From Sediminibacterium ginsengisoli (GTDB lineage Bacteria > Bacteroidota > Bacteroidia > Chitinophagales > Chitinophagaceae), in NCBI GenBank assembly GCA_943324415.2, contig CALPLN020000003.1:1-34503 (forward strand): a DNA stretch of 34,503 nucleotides, read 5' to 3'. Under the pieces are notes generated by a model. It had not been told where the DNA came from, ran no database searches, and was given only the letters and a program-made list of their open reading frames with translations. The translations under genes and the position numbers were made by a program. Numbering within the stretch: position 1 is the first letter of the stretch; the number at the start of each line of letters is the position of its first letter. Below, piece by piece: positions 8,952 through 16,673 of this stretch.

Positions 8952-9674
8952 ATGGATTCTTTATTTCTATTAGACGCAACTACAGTGATTGCAAAAACGG
9001 ACTACGTTTCGTTTACTTTCTTTGTAGGCACAATGGCTATGATGGCCGCTTCTGTTTTTTTCTTTTTTGAACTGAACAACACAAGCCAAGAGTGGCGTAC
9101 CTCGGTATTAGTATCGGGTTTGATCACTTTTATTGCTGCAGTTCACTACTATTACATGCGTAGTTATTACGCAGAAACACAGGATTCTCCAACCTTCTTC
9201 CGTTACGTTGATTGGTTGTTAACTGTGCCTTTGATGTGTGTTGAGTTCTACTTAATCACAAAAAAAGCAGGTGGTACAACAAATTTATTATGGAAGATGA
9301 TTTTAGCTTCTGTAGTAATGTTAGTAACTGGTTACATGGGCGAAGCTGGTTTAGGCAACGCTACAGTTTGGGGTACAGTAAGTGCACTTGCTTACTTCTA
9401 CATTGTGTATGAAGTATGGATGGGCGATGTTAAGAAATTAGCAACTAGTGCTGGTACAGCTGTTGCAGCTGCAAACAAAGCATTAGGCTGGTTCATTTTA
9501 GTTGGTTGGGCTATCTATCCATTAGGATATTTAATCGGAACAGCTGAAGGTCAGTGGTATGCAGGATTTGCAAATATTGGCTTGAATATGGATATTGTTT
9601 ACAACATCGGTGATGCTGTAAATAAAATCGGATTCGGTCTTGTTATATATGCATTAAGCAGAAAAACTGCATAA
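8952..9674 (+). CDS. Proteorhodopsin-type light-driven proton pump
   Basis: A 240-residue seven-helix retinal protein. In proteorhodopsin terms the DTE motif is complete: D87 (acceptor, RYVDW), T91 and E98 (donor, CVEFYL), predicting outward proton pumping. H65 (AVHYYYMR) is the histidine that pairs with the acceptor Asp. K225 (DAVNK) is the Schiff-base lysine and D221 the second counterion. The spectral-tuning position (105 in proteorhodopsin) is M95, the type seen in green-absorbing forms. G141 (ATVWGTVSALAY) aligns without gaps to Trp138 of bacteriorhodopsin and Phe152 of proteorhodopsin, the site that is Gly in antenna-binding xanthorhodopsin. A carotenoid antenna is therefore possible (inference). 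The gene is followed by a strong terminator and then blh. Confidence 0.97.
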   Translation: MDSLFLLDATTVIAKTDYVSFTFFVGTMAMMAASVFFFFELNNTSQEWRTSVLVSGLITFIAAVHYYYMRSYYAETQDSPTFFRYVDWLLTVPLMCVEFYLITKKAGGTTNLLWKMILASVVMLVTGYMGEAGLGNATVWGTVSALAYFYIVYEVWMGDVKKLATSAGTAVAAANKALGWFILVGWAIYPLGYLIGTAEGQWYAGFANIGLNMDIVYNIGDAVNKIGFGLVIYALSRKTA

Positions 9675-9688
9675 TACATACTATCTTT

Positions 9689-9720
9689 AAGGGGCGAGTG
9701 AATAACTCGCCCCTTTTTTT
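9689..9720 (+). terminator. Intrinsic terminator between rhodopsin and blh
   Basis: GGGGCGAG (9691-9698), a 7-nt loop, then CTCGCCCC (9706-9713) and seven T. The 8-bp GC stem extends by two A-T pairs. It begins about 15 nt after the rhodopsin stop and its T-run ends 11 nt before the blh ATG. Most rhodopsin transcripts would end here; blh needs read-through or its own promoter. Confidence 0.93.
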
Positions 9721-9731
9721 ATGCCTACTAT

Positions 9732-10652
9732 ATGCAAATAAAGCTCAGACAAGTACTTTTGATGATTGGATTCTGTATGGCATTTTTACATGCTTATTTT
9801 CCAATATCAACTAATCAGCAATTGGTCGTTTTATTTGTTACCCTATTTACTTTAGGCATTCCACACGGCGCTTTAGATTTTTACATCGATCAAAAATTAA
9901 ACGCCGGTGCTGGTAAAAATCACAAATACTTATTTTTAGCAAAATACCTCATGAATATGTTGGCGTATGGATTGGTATGGTATTTTCTTCCAACCATCGC
10001 AATCCTTATATTCATTGGATTAACGGCATTTCACTTTGGGGAAATCGATTGGCTAGGAAAAAGCTATACTGGAATACACAAATTAGTTTATAGTATTTTA
10101 GGTCTCAGTTGGATATTGTTTTTACTGAGTAAAAACATTCATACAGCAATCGATGTATTTGTTCTATTGGGGCAATCCAAGATGCAAGCTGATGAGTATA
10201 TCCATTTTGCAAAAATAATATTGCCTATTTCTCAGGCAGCACTGGTTGGCATTCATATTATTTTATTCTTTTCTAGTAAATACTTTTTTTCGGACAACAA
10301 GCAATTCTTTTTTGCAGTCATGCAAATTGGATGTTTGACTATCTTAAATATGCTCCTACCACTTTGGTTGTGCTTTAGTTTTTATTTTGGATTGTGGCAT
10401 TCTATTTTATCATTTGATAAAATAAGACAGGAATTTGAAATGCAAAATAGCCTCCTTGGATGGAAAAAATTATTAACCAAAGCGATACCCTATGCGGTTG
10501 TAGCTTGGTCAGGCATAATTGTATTCATTTATTTTTCGCTAGAAGCCTGGACGATTAAAGAAGTCTTACCCCTTCTGTTCATTGGCATTGCTGTACTTGC
10601 CTTACCCCATTTGCAAGTGTTTACTAAAATTAAGCTTGACCCTTCTAAGTAA
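9732..10652 (+). CDS. blh: Brp/Blh-family beta-carotene 15,15'-dioxygenase
   Basis: A 306-residue, very hydrophobic multi-pass membrane enzyme that cleaves beta-carotene into two molecules of retinal, the chromophore of the adjacent rhodopsin. Family histidines expected to hold the iron are all visible: H45 (GIPHGALDF), H101 (AFHFGEIDW), H223 (GLWHSILSF) and H293 (LPHLQVF). Several helices lie between them, and the length is typical for the family. The ATG at 9732 follows the rhodopsin terminator by 11 nt; a preceding ATG at 9721 is out of frame. A TATCTTTA at 9682-9689 resembles a -7 element but lacks an upstream TTG at the right spacing, so an own promoter is not established. Position and function make it the partner of the rhodopsin. 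Confidence 0.93.
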   Translation: MQIKLRQVLLMIGFCMAFLHAYFPISTNQQLVVLFVTLFTLGIPHGALDFYIDQKLNAGAGKNHKYLFLAKYLMNMLAYGLVWYFLPTIAILIFIGLTAFHFGEIDWLGKSYTGIHKLVYSILGLSWILFLLSKNIHTAIDVFVLLGQSKMQADEYIHFAKIILPISQAALVGIHIILFFSSKYFFSDNKQFFFAVMQIGCLTILNMLLPLWLCFSFYFGLWHSILSFDKIRQEFEMQNSLLGWKKLLTKAIPYAVVAWSGIIVFIYFSLEAWTIKEVLPLLFIGIAVLALPHLQVFTKIKLDPSK

Positions 10653-10685
10653 GGTTTCTCGATGTGCCTAAATTATTGCTCAGCA

Positions 10686-11378
10686 CTATTTGGGTGATTT
10701 CAAAAATGACACAAATTCCTTTTGCCAAATTTGATACCCTTTGGGATTCATATGTAATTTGTCAGCTATAAAAATATCTTTCAAAACTTCTTTATTTTCA
10801 TCCAACATCGCATTGTGTATGTTTAAAAATCGAAGGTGTTTTTGTGTCTCTACATAATCCTTAATGATTCTATTTGCCTCTAAGTATTTCGTTTCTAAAT
10901 GCCATCTAGCTATACTTGGCTTGATAGAGACAAAAACGATTTCAGTAGATTTAGGTAATTTTTTTAATAAAATCTGGTGCAGTGTTTTGAACCTATTTAA
11001 CACAGTGGCAGGACTTACTGTATCTACATCTGCTAGATCATTTTCACCACAATAGATAAAAACTTGACTCGGCTGGTATTTTACAATCGACTCATCTACA
11101 TAATAAATTAAATCAACCAATGTTGCACCTCCAAATCCTCTATTGATAATGGGGTATCCTGGAAAATACATCGCCACATCTTTCCATTTTGTAAATGAGG
11201 AGCTGCCAGCAAAAACGATTTGCCCCTTAGGAGGCATTACAATGCTATCCGATTTTTGAAATTGAAGTACTTCTTGTTTAAAAGGCTGAGCATGAAGCTG
11301 ACTAGGCGCCTGGCTGCTTGCTATTGCAAACAATAGGATACATACAATTTGAAAACAGCTTTTATTACAAGGATGCAT
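10686..11378 (-). CDS. SGNH/GDSL-family hydrolase, secreted
   Basis: A 230-residue protein with an N-terminal signal-like stretch (hydrophobic about 10-22, ending near QLHAQ at 31). SGNH blocks are in order: block I FAGSSSF with likely nucleophile S60, block II RGFGG with G84, block III YCGENDLAD with N113, and block V ADKLHMN with D206 and H209. Members are esterases, lipases or carbohydrate O-acetyl esterases; the substrate cannot be read. The ATG lies 16 nt after the stop of the AAA ATPase gene on the same strand, so it is very probably the last gene of the VWA-AAA operon. It converges with blh across 33 nt without an obvious hairpin. Confidence 0.87.
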   Translation of the reverse strand: MHPCNKSCFQIVCILLFAIASSQAPSQLHAQPFKQEVLQFQKSDSIVMPPKGQIVFAGSSSFTKWKDVAMYFPGYPIINRGFGGATLVDLIYYVDESIVKYQPSQVFIYCGENDLADVDTVSPATVLNRFKTLHQILLKKLPKSTEIVFVSIKPSIARWHLETKYLEANRIIKDYVETQKHLRFLNIHNAMLDENKEVLKDIFIADKLHMNPKGYQIWQKEFVSFLKSPK

Positions 11379-11394
11379 ATGCTACTGTCTATTG

Positions 11395-12978
11395 TTATTG
11401 GTAATCAGATTCGTTGTAATCATCTTCTTCACCAAAACTTCCTAAATTCATCATACTGCTCATCAGGTCATTGAATTCTATTTTTCCATCAATCATTTTT
11501 TTATTGATTAACGAGAATGCGGCAAGACCATGCAATACAAATTCCATTAATAAAGCTGATTCTTTTTCGTTGGCTTGAGGATAATATTTTTTAACCAAGC
11601 CAAACAGTCCATCCACCTTATATAAAGCGATTACTTTGTCGGCATCCTTCATGTCCAACATTAAATTCAAATGGTTGCCCCCATCAAACCAACCCGTGAT
11701 CGCTTTGTATGGATTGTCCAAGGCCTTTTCTTCTCCCTTTTTATTGACCATCTTTTTCTTCTTCAATAATTCTGGATTCGGGAAGTATTCAATAAACTGA
11801 GTCCGTATTGCCTTATTCAATAAATTTAGTGCTACTTCGTAAGGACCTTCTTGTTCGCCTTCATAAACCAATTCTATTTTACCAGTGATAGATGGAATGA
11901 TGCCCATTAAATCACTGATCCAAACATAAGTATGTTTTTCGTTGTGGATGATAGCACGACGTTCAGCTGAACTAATTGCATTTTCAAAAGCCGCAATCGT
12001 TAGACGCGCACTTACGCCGCTTTTCTTATCTACAAATTCATTCGATCTAGCTTCAAAAGAAACCTGTTCGATTAATCGTTTGATTAAATCACTAATGTCA
12101 ACTCTTTGTTTTTGTTCTTCTAAGATATCCGCCTCTTGTTCAGTAATTGCCAATGAGGTTTCCAAGGTTTTTGGATAGTGTGTCAATATTTGACTCTCGA
12201 TTCTGTCTTTTAATGGCGTTACAATACTACCTCTATTGGTATAATCTTCTGGATTTGCGGTAAAGACAAATAAGATGTCCAATGGCATACGCAATTTAAA
12301 TCCGCGTATTTGTATGTCTCCTTCTTGTAAGATATTGAATAAAGAAACCTGGATTCTTGCTTGCAAGTCAGGTAATTCATTGATGACAAAAATGCAACGA
12401 TTGCTTCTTGGTATAATACCATAGTGAATCACTTTTTCATCTGAAAAACTCAACTTTAAATTTGCAGCTTTGATAGGATCAATATCCCCAATTAAATCTG
12501 CTACACTTACATCTGGTGTGGCCAATTTTTCTCCATAACGTTCAGCTCTATGAAGCCACTGTATGGGTGTTTCGTCTCCATGTTCAGCGATTAAATCTTT
12601 AGCAAATTTACTTAATGGATTCAATGGATCGTCGTTGACTTCGGAACCCATGATTACAGGAATGTATTCATCTAACAAGTCTGTCATCTGACGTGCCATT
12701 CTCGTTTTAGCTTGTCCACGTAAACCTAAAAATAAAATATTATGTCTGCTTAATAACGCGCGCTCCGTATCCGGTATCACCGTGTCTTCGTAACCCAAAA
12801 TACCTGTAAATGGATTTTCTTTATTTTGTAAACACTTAATTAAATTATCACGTGCTTCATCCTTGATAGATTTAGATTGATATCCTGATTTAATTAACTG
12901 CCCTAGCGTATTGATTTTTTCAATGCCCACTAATTTCTTTTTTTCAATTTCTTTTTTATTCGCCACTTCTTTTTTCAT
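11395..12978 (-). CDS. MoxR/ChlI-like AAA+ ATPase
   Basis: A 527-residue ATPase from ATG 12978, which sits one base after the stop of the upstream VWA gene (TAA-A-ATG). An in-frame ATG at 13017 would overlap that gene by 38 nt and is the alternative. Walker A is GLRGQAKTR (85-93) with K91; Walker B is CIFVINELPDL (195-205), with Asn-Glu where Asp-Glu is usual; sensor 1 is FTANPEDY (N242) and the arginine region LKDRI (R259). This is the magnesium-chelatase/MoxR clade, whose members work with VWA-domain partners as chaperone-like remodelling machines. The C-terminal 200 residues (about 330-527) match no domain I recognise and end in an acidic tail. No chlorophyll genes are nearby, so a chelatase role is unlikely. 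The client is unknown. Confidence 0.87.
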   Translation of the reverse strand: MKKEVANKKEIEKKKLVGIEKINTLGQLIKSGYQSKSIKDEARDNLIKCLQNKENPFTGILGYEDTVIPDTERALLSRHNILFLGLRGQAKTRMARQMTDLLDEYIPVIMGSEVNDDPLNPLSKFAKDLIAEHGDETPIQWLHRAERYGEKLATPDVSVADLIGDIDPIKAANLKLSFSDEKVIHYGIIPRSNRCIFVINELPDLQARIQVSLFNILQEGDIQIRGFKLRMPLDILFVFTANPEDYTNRGSIVTPLKDRIESQILTHYPKTLETSLAITEQEADILEEQKQRVDISDLIKRLIEQVSFEARSNEFVDKKSGVSARLTIAAFENAISSAERRAIIHNEKHTYVWISDLMGIIPSITGKIELVYEGEQEGPYEVALNLLNKAIRTQFIEYFPNPELLKKKKMVNKKGEEKALDNPYKAITGWFDGGNHLNLMLDMKDADKVIALYKVDGLFGLVKKYYPQANEKESALLMEFVLHGLAAFSLINKKMIDGKIEFNDLMSSMMNLGSFGEEDDYNESDYQ

Positions 12979-12979
12979 T

Positions 12980-14077
12980 TTAATACACTGTTTTTCTTTT
13001 TCCACTTTCAAAATCATTGAATATAAAACTACCTAGCTTATCCAAAGATGCGAAATAGGCCTTGCCATGGTTCATCTCGGTAAACTCCTCTACAAATTTT
13101 TGTAAATAAGGGTCGGACGCGATCATGAAAGTCGTTACCGGAATTTTTAATTTTTTACACTGTGCCGCCAAATTTAAACAACGATTCACTACTTTTCTAT
13201 CTAATCCAAAACTATTCTTATAGTATTTAGAACCAATTTTTAAACAAGTTGGCTTGCCGTCGGTAATCATGAAAATCTGTTTATTTGGATTTTTACGACG
13301 ACGAAGTAAGTCCATTGCCAGTTCAAGACCTGCAACTGTATTGGTATGATAAGGGCCCACTTGTAAATAAGGAAGGTCTTTGATCTCAATGCTCCAGGCA
13401 TCGTTTCCAAACACAACAATATCAATCGTGTCTTTGGGATATTTAGTAGTAATCAATTCGCATAACGCCATCGCCACTTTTTTAGCTGGCGTAATTCGAT
13501 CTTCACCATATAGAATCATGGAATGAGAAATATCAATCATCAATACCGTAGAGGTCTGCGTTTTAAAGTCACTCTCGCGAATGAGTAAATCATTTTCATG
13601 CATCGTGAAATTTTCAACACCATGATTGATTTGCGCGTTACGGATACTTTCTGTAAAATCTACCTGGTCGATGTTATCGCCAAACTGGTAGGCCCTTGTA
13701 TCTGGGCTTAATTCTGCGCTGGGACCAGTTTTATTTGTCTGATGGTTGCCTTTAGACCCTTTTTTAAGTTTACCAAAAATGTCTTCTAAGCTCTTTTTAC
13801 GGATAGTCTGCTCTGTTTTAGAAGTGATCTTAAAGGTTCCGTCAGGTCCATTTTCCTTCAAATAGCCATTTTCCTTTAAATCTTCGATAAAATCACCCAT
13901 TCCATAGTCGTCATTGGTGAATTTATGCTTTCGATCTAGTTGATTGAGCCAATCTAAGGCTTCAGTCGCATCCCCATTGGTATAGTTCAATAGCTCAGTG
14001 AACAAGTCAAGCATTTGCTCAAACATGCTTTTTTTATTTTCTCCAGCCTTAAATGGGGTAAATTGAAATCCAATCAT
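12980..14077 (-). CDS. VWA-domain protein, partner of the AAA ATPase
   Basis: A 365-residue soluble protein with no signal peptide. The N-terminal part (about 15-110) is helical and charged. The C-terminal von Willebrand A domain (about 175-360) has a complete MIDAS metal site: D182-x-S184-x-S186 (MIDISHS), a threonine in YHTNT (T245/T247) and D273 (MITDGKP). It starts the minus-strand operon VWA - AAA - SGNH, with a one-base gap to the ATPase gene, which indicates translational coupling. In MoxR/VWA systems the VWA protein delivers substrate or metal-dependent contacts to the ATPase ring. The upstream 220-nt region is shared with the divergent gene at 14298 and shows no exact consensus promoter for this gene. 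Confidence 0.88.
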   Translation of the reverse strand: MIGFQFTPFKAGENKKSMFEQMLDLFTELLNYTNGDATEALDWLNQLDRKHKFTNDDYGMGDFIEDLKENGYLKENGPDGTFKITSKTEQTIRKKSLEDIFGKLKKGSKGNHQTNKTGPSAELSPDTRAYQFGDNIDQVDFTESIRNAQINHGVENFTMHENDLLIRESDFKTQTSTVLMIDISHSMILYGEDRITPAKKVAMALCELITTKYPKDTIDIVVFGNDAWSIEIKDLPYLQVGPYHTNTVAGLELAMDLLRRRKNPNKQIFMITDGKPTCLKIGSKYYKNSFGLDRKVVNRCLNLAAQCKKLKIPVTTFMIASDPYLQKFVEEFTEMNHGKAYFASLDKLGSFIFNDFESGKRKTVY

Positions 14078-14261
14078 AACAGGTACAAATTAGCGATTTA
14101 GTAGTCAAAATGATTACGAATTGAGGTTTTTTTGATGAAAAGATGCAATAAATGCAGAAAATTAACAAAACTGATAATGCTCCATTTTGAAATAAAAAGA
14201 TAGCACCAGTGCTTTATAAAATTAAAGTCGCTTATCTTATTTTATAATTCTTAATTCGCGA

Positions 14262-14293
14262 TTTGTAAATTTATTGGGAAAATCGTATTTTTA
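14262..14293 (+). promoter_or_regulatory. Candidate Bacteroidota promoter, possibly leaderless transcript
   Basis: TTTG at 14262-14265, a 20-nt spacer, and TATTTTTA at 14286-14293 (last base differs from TAnnTTTG). The predicted transcription start falls on or next to the ATG at 14298, so the mRNA could be leaderless. Only a partial match in AT-rich DNA. Confidence 0.35.
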
Positions 14294-14297
14294 GAAT

Positions 14298-14834
14298 ATG
14301 AAAGCTCATAAAGGCATGCGACCGCAGGATATAGTAGTACTCCTCAAAATTTTTTCTTTAGGGGAGGAGGAATGGTTGAATAAAGACCTTTCAACTAGCT
14401 TATTCATCAGTCAATCTGAAATTTCTGAATCCTTGAACCGATCCTTATTTGCGGGCTTAATAGGTGTAGACAAGAAAACCCTTCAAAAAAACGCCCTTTA
14501 TGGTTTATTGGTTTATGGGATAAGGTATATGTTTCCCGCTCGAGCCGGAACCTTAGCCAAAGGCATTCCAACGAGCGCATCCGCTCCTATATTAAGAGAC
14601 GACTTTCCTAACGAAAACAGTTTAGTTTGGCCAGACCCAAAAATGGAAACAAGGGGTCTTTTAATTGATCCACTGTATCCTAAAGTAGTGGAAGCTGTTA
14701 AATTGGATCCAATGTTATATGACCTATTGGCTTTGGCAGATACGTTTAGAGTCGGTAACGACAAAGAAGTTGCTAGAGCGAAAGAATTGCTAGGCAATAT
14801 ATTTGGACAAGGGGACGATTATATTAGTTGCTAG
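14298..14834 (+). CDS. Small winged-helix-like protein of unknown function
   Basis: A 178-residue soluble protein without signal peptide or membrane segment. Residues about 8-65 read as a helix-turn-helix or winged-helix unit: RPQDIVVLLKI, then KDLSTSLFISQSEISESLNRS, where the SQSEISESL segment looks like a recognition helix as in MarR-type proteins. The middle (75-120) is proline-rich with PARAGTLAKGIPT; the C-terminal third is helical (YPKVVEAVKLDPMLYDLL, then VARAKELLGNIF). I have seen similar proteins in many bacteria, sometimes beside AbiEii-type toxins, but no nucleotidyltransferase is present here. It is divergent from the VWA gene and overlaps the convergent unknown gene by 11 nt at its 3' end. 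DNA binding is inferred from the fold pattern only. Confidence 0.7.
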   Translation: MKAHKGMRPQDIVVLLKIFSLGEEEWLNKDLSTSLFISQSEISESLNRSLFAGLIGVDKKTLQKNALYGLLVYGIRYMFPARAGTLAKGIPTSASAPILRDDFPNENSLVWPDPKMETRGLLIDPLYPKVVEAVKLDPMLYDLLALADTFRVGNDKEVARAKELLGNIFGQGDDYISC

Positions 14835-15534
14835 CAGTGTCAACAATAAAATAGGTTGGATACAACTTTAACAAATTTTGAAAACTATATAGCAATCCTT
14901 TAGGAGAACAATAACTGTGTTTAAATCTTTGCTTCACTTGAAGATGCAACCAAGAAGCCAAAGTGATACCTATCTCGGATCTTGGATCTATTTTTCCAAA
15001 TTCGGCCGATACTTCTTTTTCCTTTAAAATAGTTATGGCCTCCTGATACAATGCCAATAAGGCCTGTGGCTTTAGACGGAATAAATTATACAAATGAAAA
15101 ATATCAAATACAAGAAAGTAGATATGTTGTTGTCCTGAAGCACTTAAACCTCCTTTGCTTTGTAAAAAAGGAGTTAAACAGCCTGGTTCTAAGGCTACTG
15201 CAGCAACCATTCCCTGAAATGGATGAATGGTTTTTAATTTAATCAGATCAGGCGTTGCAATAAAGCGCCCTTCAAATTTTTCATTTAAGTATGTAAGCTG
15301 CAGCTTTCCTTTTACCTCCAAGGATAAACTTGAATCAATAAACAGTTGCATGGCATGATTGATTTTAATTTCATTCAATAAATCAGACCAAGAAAAATGA
15401 TAAAGGAAATTACGTGTTGTTTTTGACGGTAAGTCCTCATCGATTTTACCACCGCGGAGTTCGACTCTCTCGGTTGGCAGCCATTTAAGGCTTCTTGATG
15501 ATGGCACAAAGATACACAATAAATAAAAACACAC
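14824..15534 (-). CDS. Protein of unknown function with uncertain N-terminus
   Basis: An open frame of 236 codons that I do not recognise. It is rich in Leu, Phe, Lys and His, with helical stretches (QHIYFLVFDIFHLYNLFRL, ALLALYQEAITILKEKE) and a basic C-terminal third (VKQRFKHSYCSPKG). No catalytic motif is apparent. The first ATG (15534) lies upstream of an exact TAnnTTTG -7 element at 15514-15507 on the same strand; if that promoter is used, transcription starts near 15500 and no in-frame ATG, GTG or TTG follows until residue 64 (HAMQLF). So the start is unresolved, or the promoter is coincidental, or the 5' end is damaged. Conserved-looking residues before that Met (WLPTERVELRGGKIDEDL) argue that the N-terminal part is coding. 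The 3' end overlaps the 14298-14834 gene tail-to-tail by 11 nt. Confidence 0.6.
   Translation of the reverse strand: MCFYLLCIFVPSSRSLKWLPTERVELRGGKIDEDLPSKTTRNFLYHFSWSDLLNEIKINHAMQLFIDSSLSLEVKGKLQLTYLNEKFEGRFIATPDLIKLKTIHPFQGMVAAVALEPGCLTPFLQSKGGLSASGQQHIYFLVFDIFHLYNLFRLKPQALLALYQEAITILKEKEVSAEFGKIDPRSEIGITLASWLHLQVKQRFKHSYCSPKGLLYSFQNLLKLYPTYFIVDTASN
15507..15514 (-). promoter_or_regulatory. Exact TAnnTTTG -7 element inside the unknown gene's 5' end
   Basis: TATCTTTG on the minus strand, followed by TGCC, a common Bacteroidota promoter context. No TTG lies 17-21 nt upstream, so the match is half a promoter. It falls within the first ten codons of the open frame starting at 15534, which conflicts with that start codon. 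Confidence 0.35.
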
Positions 15535-15565
15535 TATAAAATAAGTAGGAAACTATAGAAAAATA

Positions 15566-16546
15566 TTATCTCACAAAAAATACAGCAGGGACTGGTCTTT
15601 GTCCTGTTGGGTCCGATGGCTTGATTGTTTCTTTTCCATTGATCAATAAACAACTACTTCCACCGCCATCTAAATTAATTGCCTCTACACAACCTAGGTC
15701 AATTAAAATTTGTGCAGTTTCAGTTAAGGTAGTGCCTACTGCAATATTTTTCATTCGACCCTGAACTGCAAGCAATATCAATTGGCCTGATTGAGTGTAA
15801 CCCATTGCGGTGCGGGGATGATGGTCGGCAATGGCCTTGCCAGCAAATTTTTTTTCTTCATTATTTGAAATAAAAATTACACCCTCTTTAATCAAAACAG
15901 GTCCACCACCGACAGCCCAATTTAATTTCCATTTTTTTAAACTAGTAAGCGCACTGTGGCTCTTTGATAATTTAGAAAACGCATCCTTAATGGGCGCCAT
16001 TGGACTTTGTTGATATAAGACATGCTTACTATTAGAATCGGTGTAAGTATACGCTACATCCATCTTGCCATTTTTTTGCATACCAATGGCAGATGACAAT
16101 ACATGTGTATAGGTTAAGCTATCTTTTCCTTTGCCCTCCATATCCTGCTTGTTCAAAGCTAATAAATGACCCTGATTGACTAAGACATTTAAATTCGTAT
16201 TGTTTTTAAATTCAAAGAAAGAAGCATTCATTACTATGGAAGGTTGTCCTAATCGTTGATAAAATTCGGTTGGTGTGAAGCGTCTATAAAGTGTTGTATC
16301 AACGCCCATTTCAATCATTGGGTCATTGGCATTGATGATAACATAATACGCCTTAAAAGCACTATCATTCAAAGTAGAAGAAGTAGAAACATATGCTTGA
16401 ATAGCCGTTGTTTTAAGATCGAACTCTGCTGATACATTCTTCCACTGCACTTTTTGAGCTAAGACCGGCACAGTGATAAAAGCGCAACAAACAAAAAGAT
16501 ACAGGTATAAAGAAGCTGTATTGGAACTAGTATTTTGGTATTTCAT
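15566..16546 (-). CDS. Phosphodiester glycosidase (NAGPA/DUF2233 family), secreted
   Basis: A 326-residue protein with an N-terminal export signal (hydrophobic 12-30, VPVLAQ). Family landmarks are VMNASFFEF (about 105-113), WAVGGGPVLIKEG (210-222), HHPRTAMGY (242-250) and the C-terminal EAINLDGGGSSCLLING (288-304). This family includes the mammalian enzyme that uncovers mannose-6-phosphate by removing N-acetylglucosamine from a phosphodiester. In bacteria the substrates are likely sugar-phosphodiesters in wall polymers or exopolysaccharides, not established for this member. It is on the same strand as susCD but separated by an intrinsic terminator, so it is probably transcribed independently. 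Confidence 0.85.
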   Translation of the reverse strand: MKYQNTSSNTASLYLYLFVCCAFITVPVLAQKVQWKNVSAEFDLKTTAIQAYVSTSSTLNDSAFKAYYVIINANDPMIEMGVDTTLYRRFTPTEFYQRLGQPSIVMNASFFEFKNNTNLNVLVNQGHLLALNKQDMEGKGKDSLTYTHVLSSAIGMQKNGKMDVAYTYTDSNSKHVLYQQSPMAPIKDAFSKLSKSHSALTSLKKWKLNWAVGGGPVLIKEGVIFISNNEEKKFAGKAIADHHPRTAMGYTQSGQLILLAVQGRMKNIAVGTTLTETAQILIDLGCVEAINLDGGGSSCLLINGKETIKPSDPTGQRPVPAVFFVR

Positions 16547-16613
16547 GATATGACTTATGAAGATGAAAACGATGTACTAAAGTTAAGGGTTATATCTAAA
16601 AAAGAGCTTGCAC

Positions 16614-16641
16614 AAAAAAGGCCTCCCGTTTCCGGAAGGCC
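16614..16641 (-). terminator. Intrinsic terminator after susD-like gene
   Basis: On the minus strand: GGCCTTCCG, a GAAA tetraloop, CGGGAGGCC (9-bp stem with one G-T pair), followed by six T (16619-16614). It begins about 30 nt after the susD-like stop and ends the susCD unit. Confidence 0.9.
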
Positions 16642-16673
16642 TATATTCAAATCTTACTAAACTTTGTATTTGA

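Noticed and set aside
11395..14077. Magnesium chelatase for chlorophyll synthesis
   Set aside because: The fold family fits, but no chlorophyll or tetrapyrrole genes are present and the organism type uses rhodopsin. A generic MoxR/VWA module is the safer call.
15455..15483. tRNA-like T-arm on the plus strand (GGAGTTCGACTCTC followed by CGGTTGGCAGCC)
   Set aside because: The T-stem pairs over only four bases, no matching 5' acceptor strand, anticodon arm or D-arm lies upstream, and the minus-strand reading frame is open through it. At most a chance similarity or a remnant.
14298..15534. AbiE-like or other toxin-antitoxin pair
   Set aside because: The first protein resembles ones seen near AbiEii toxins, but the second lacks the nucleotidyltransferase motif, and the genes are convergent rather than an operon.
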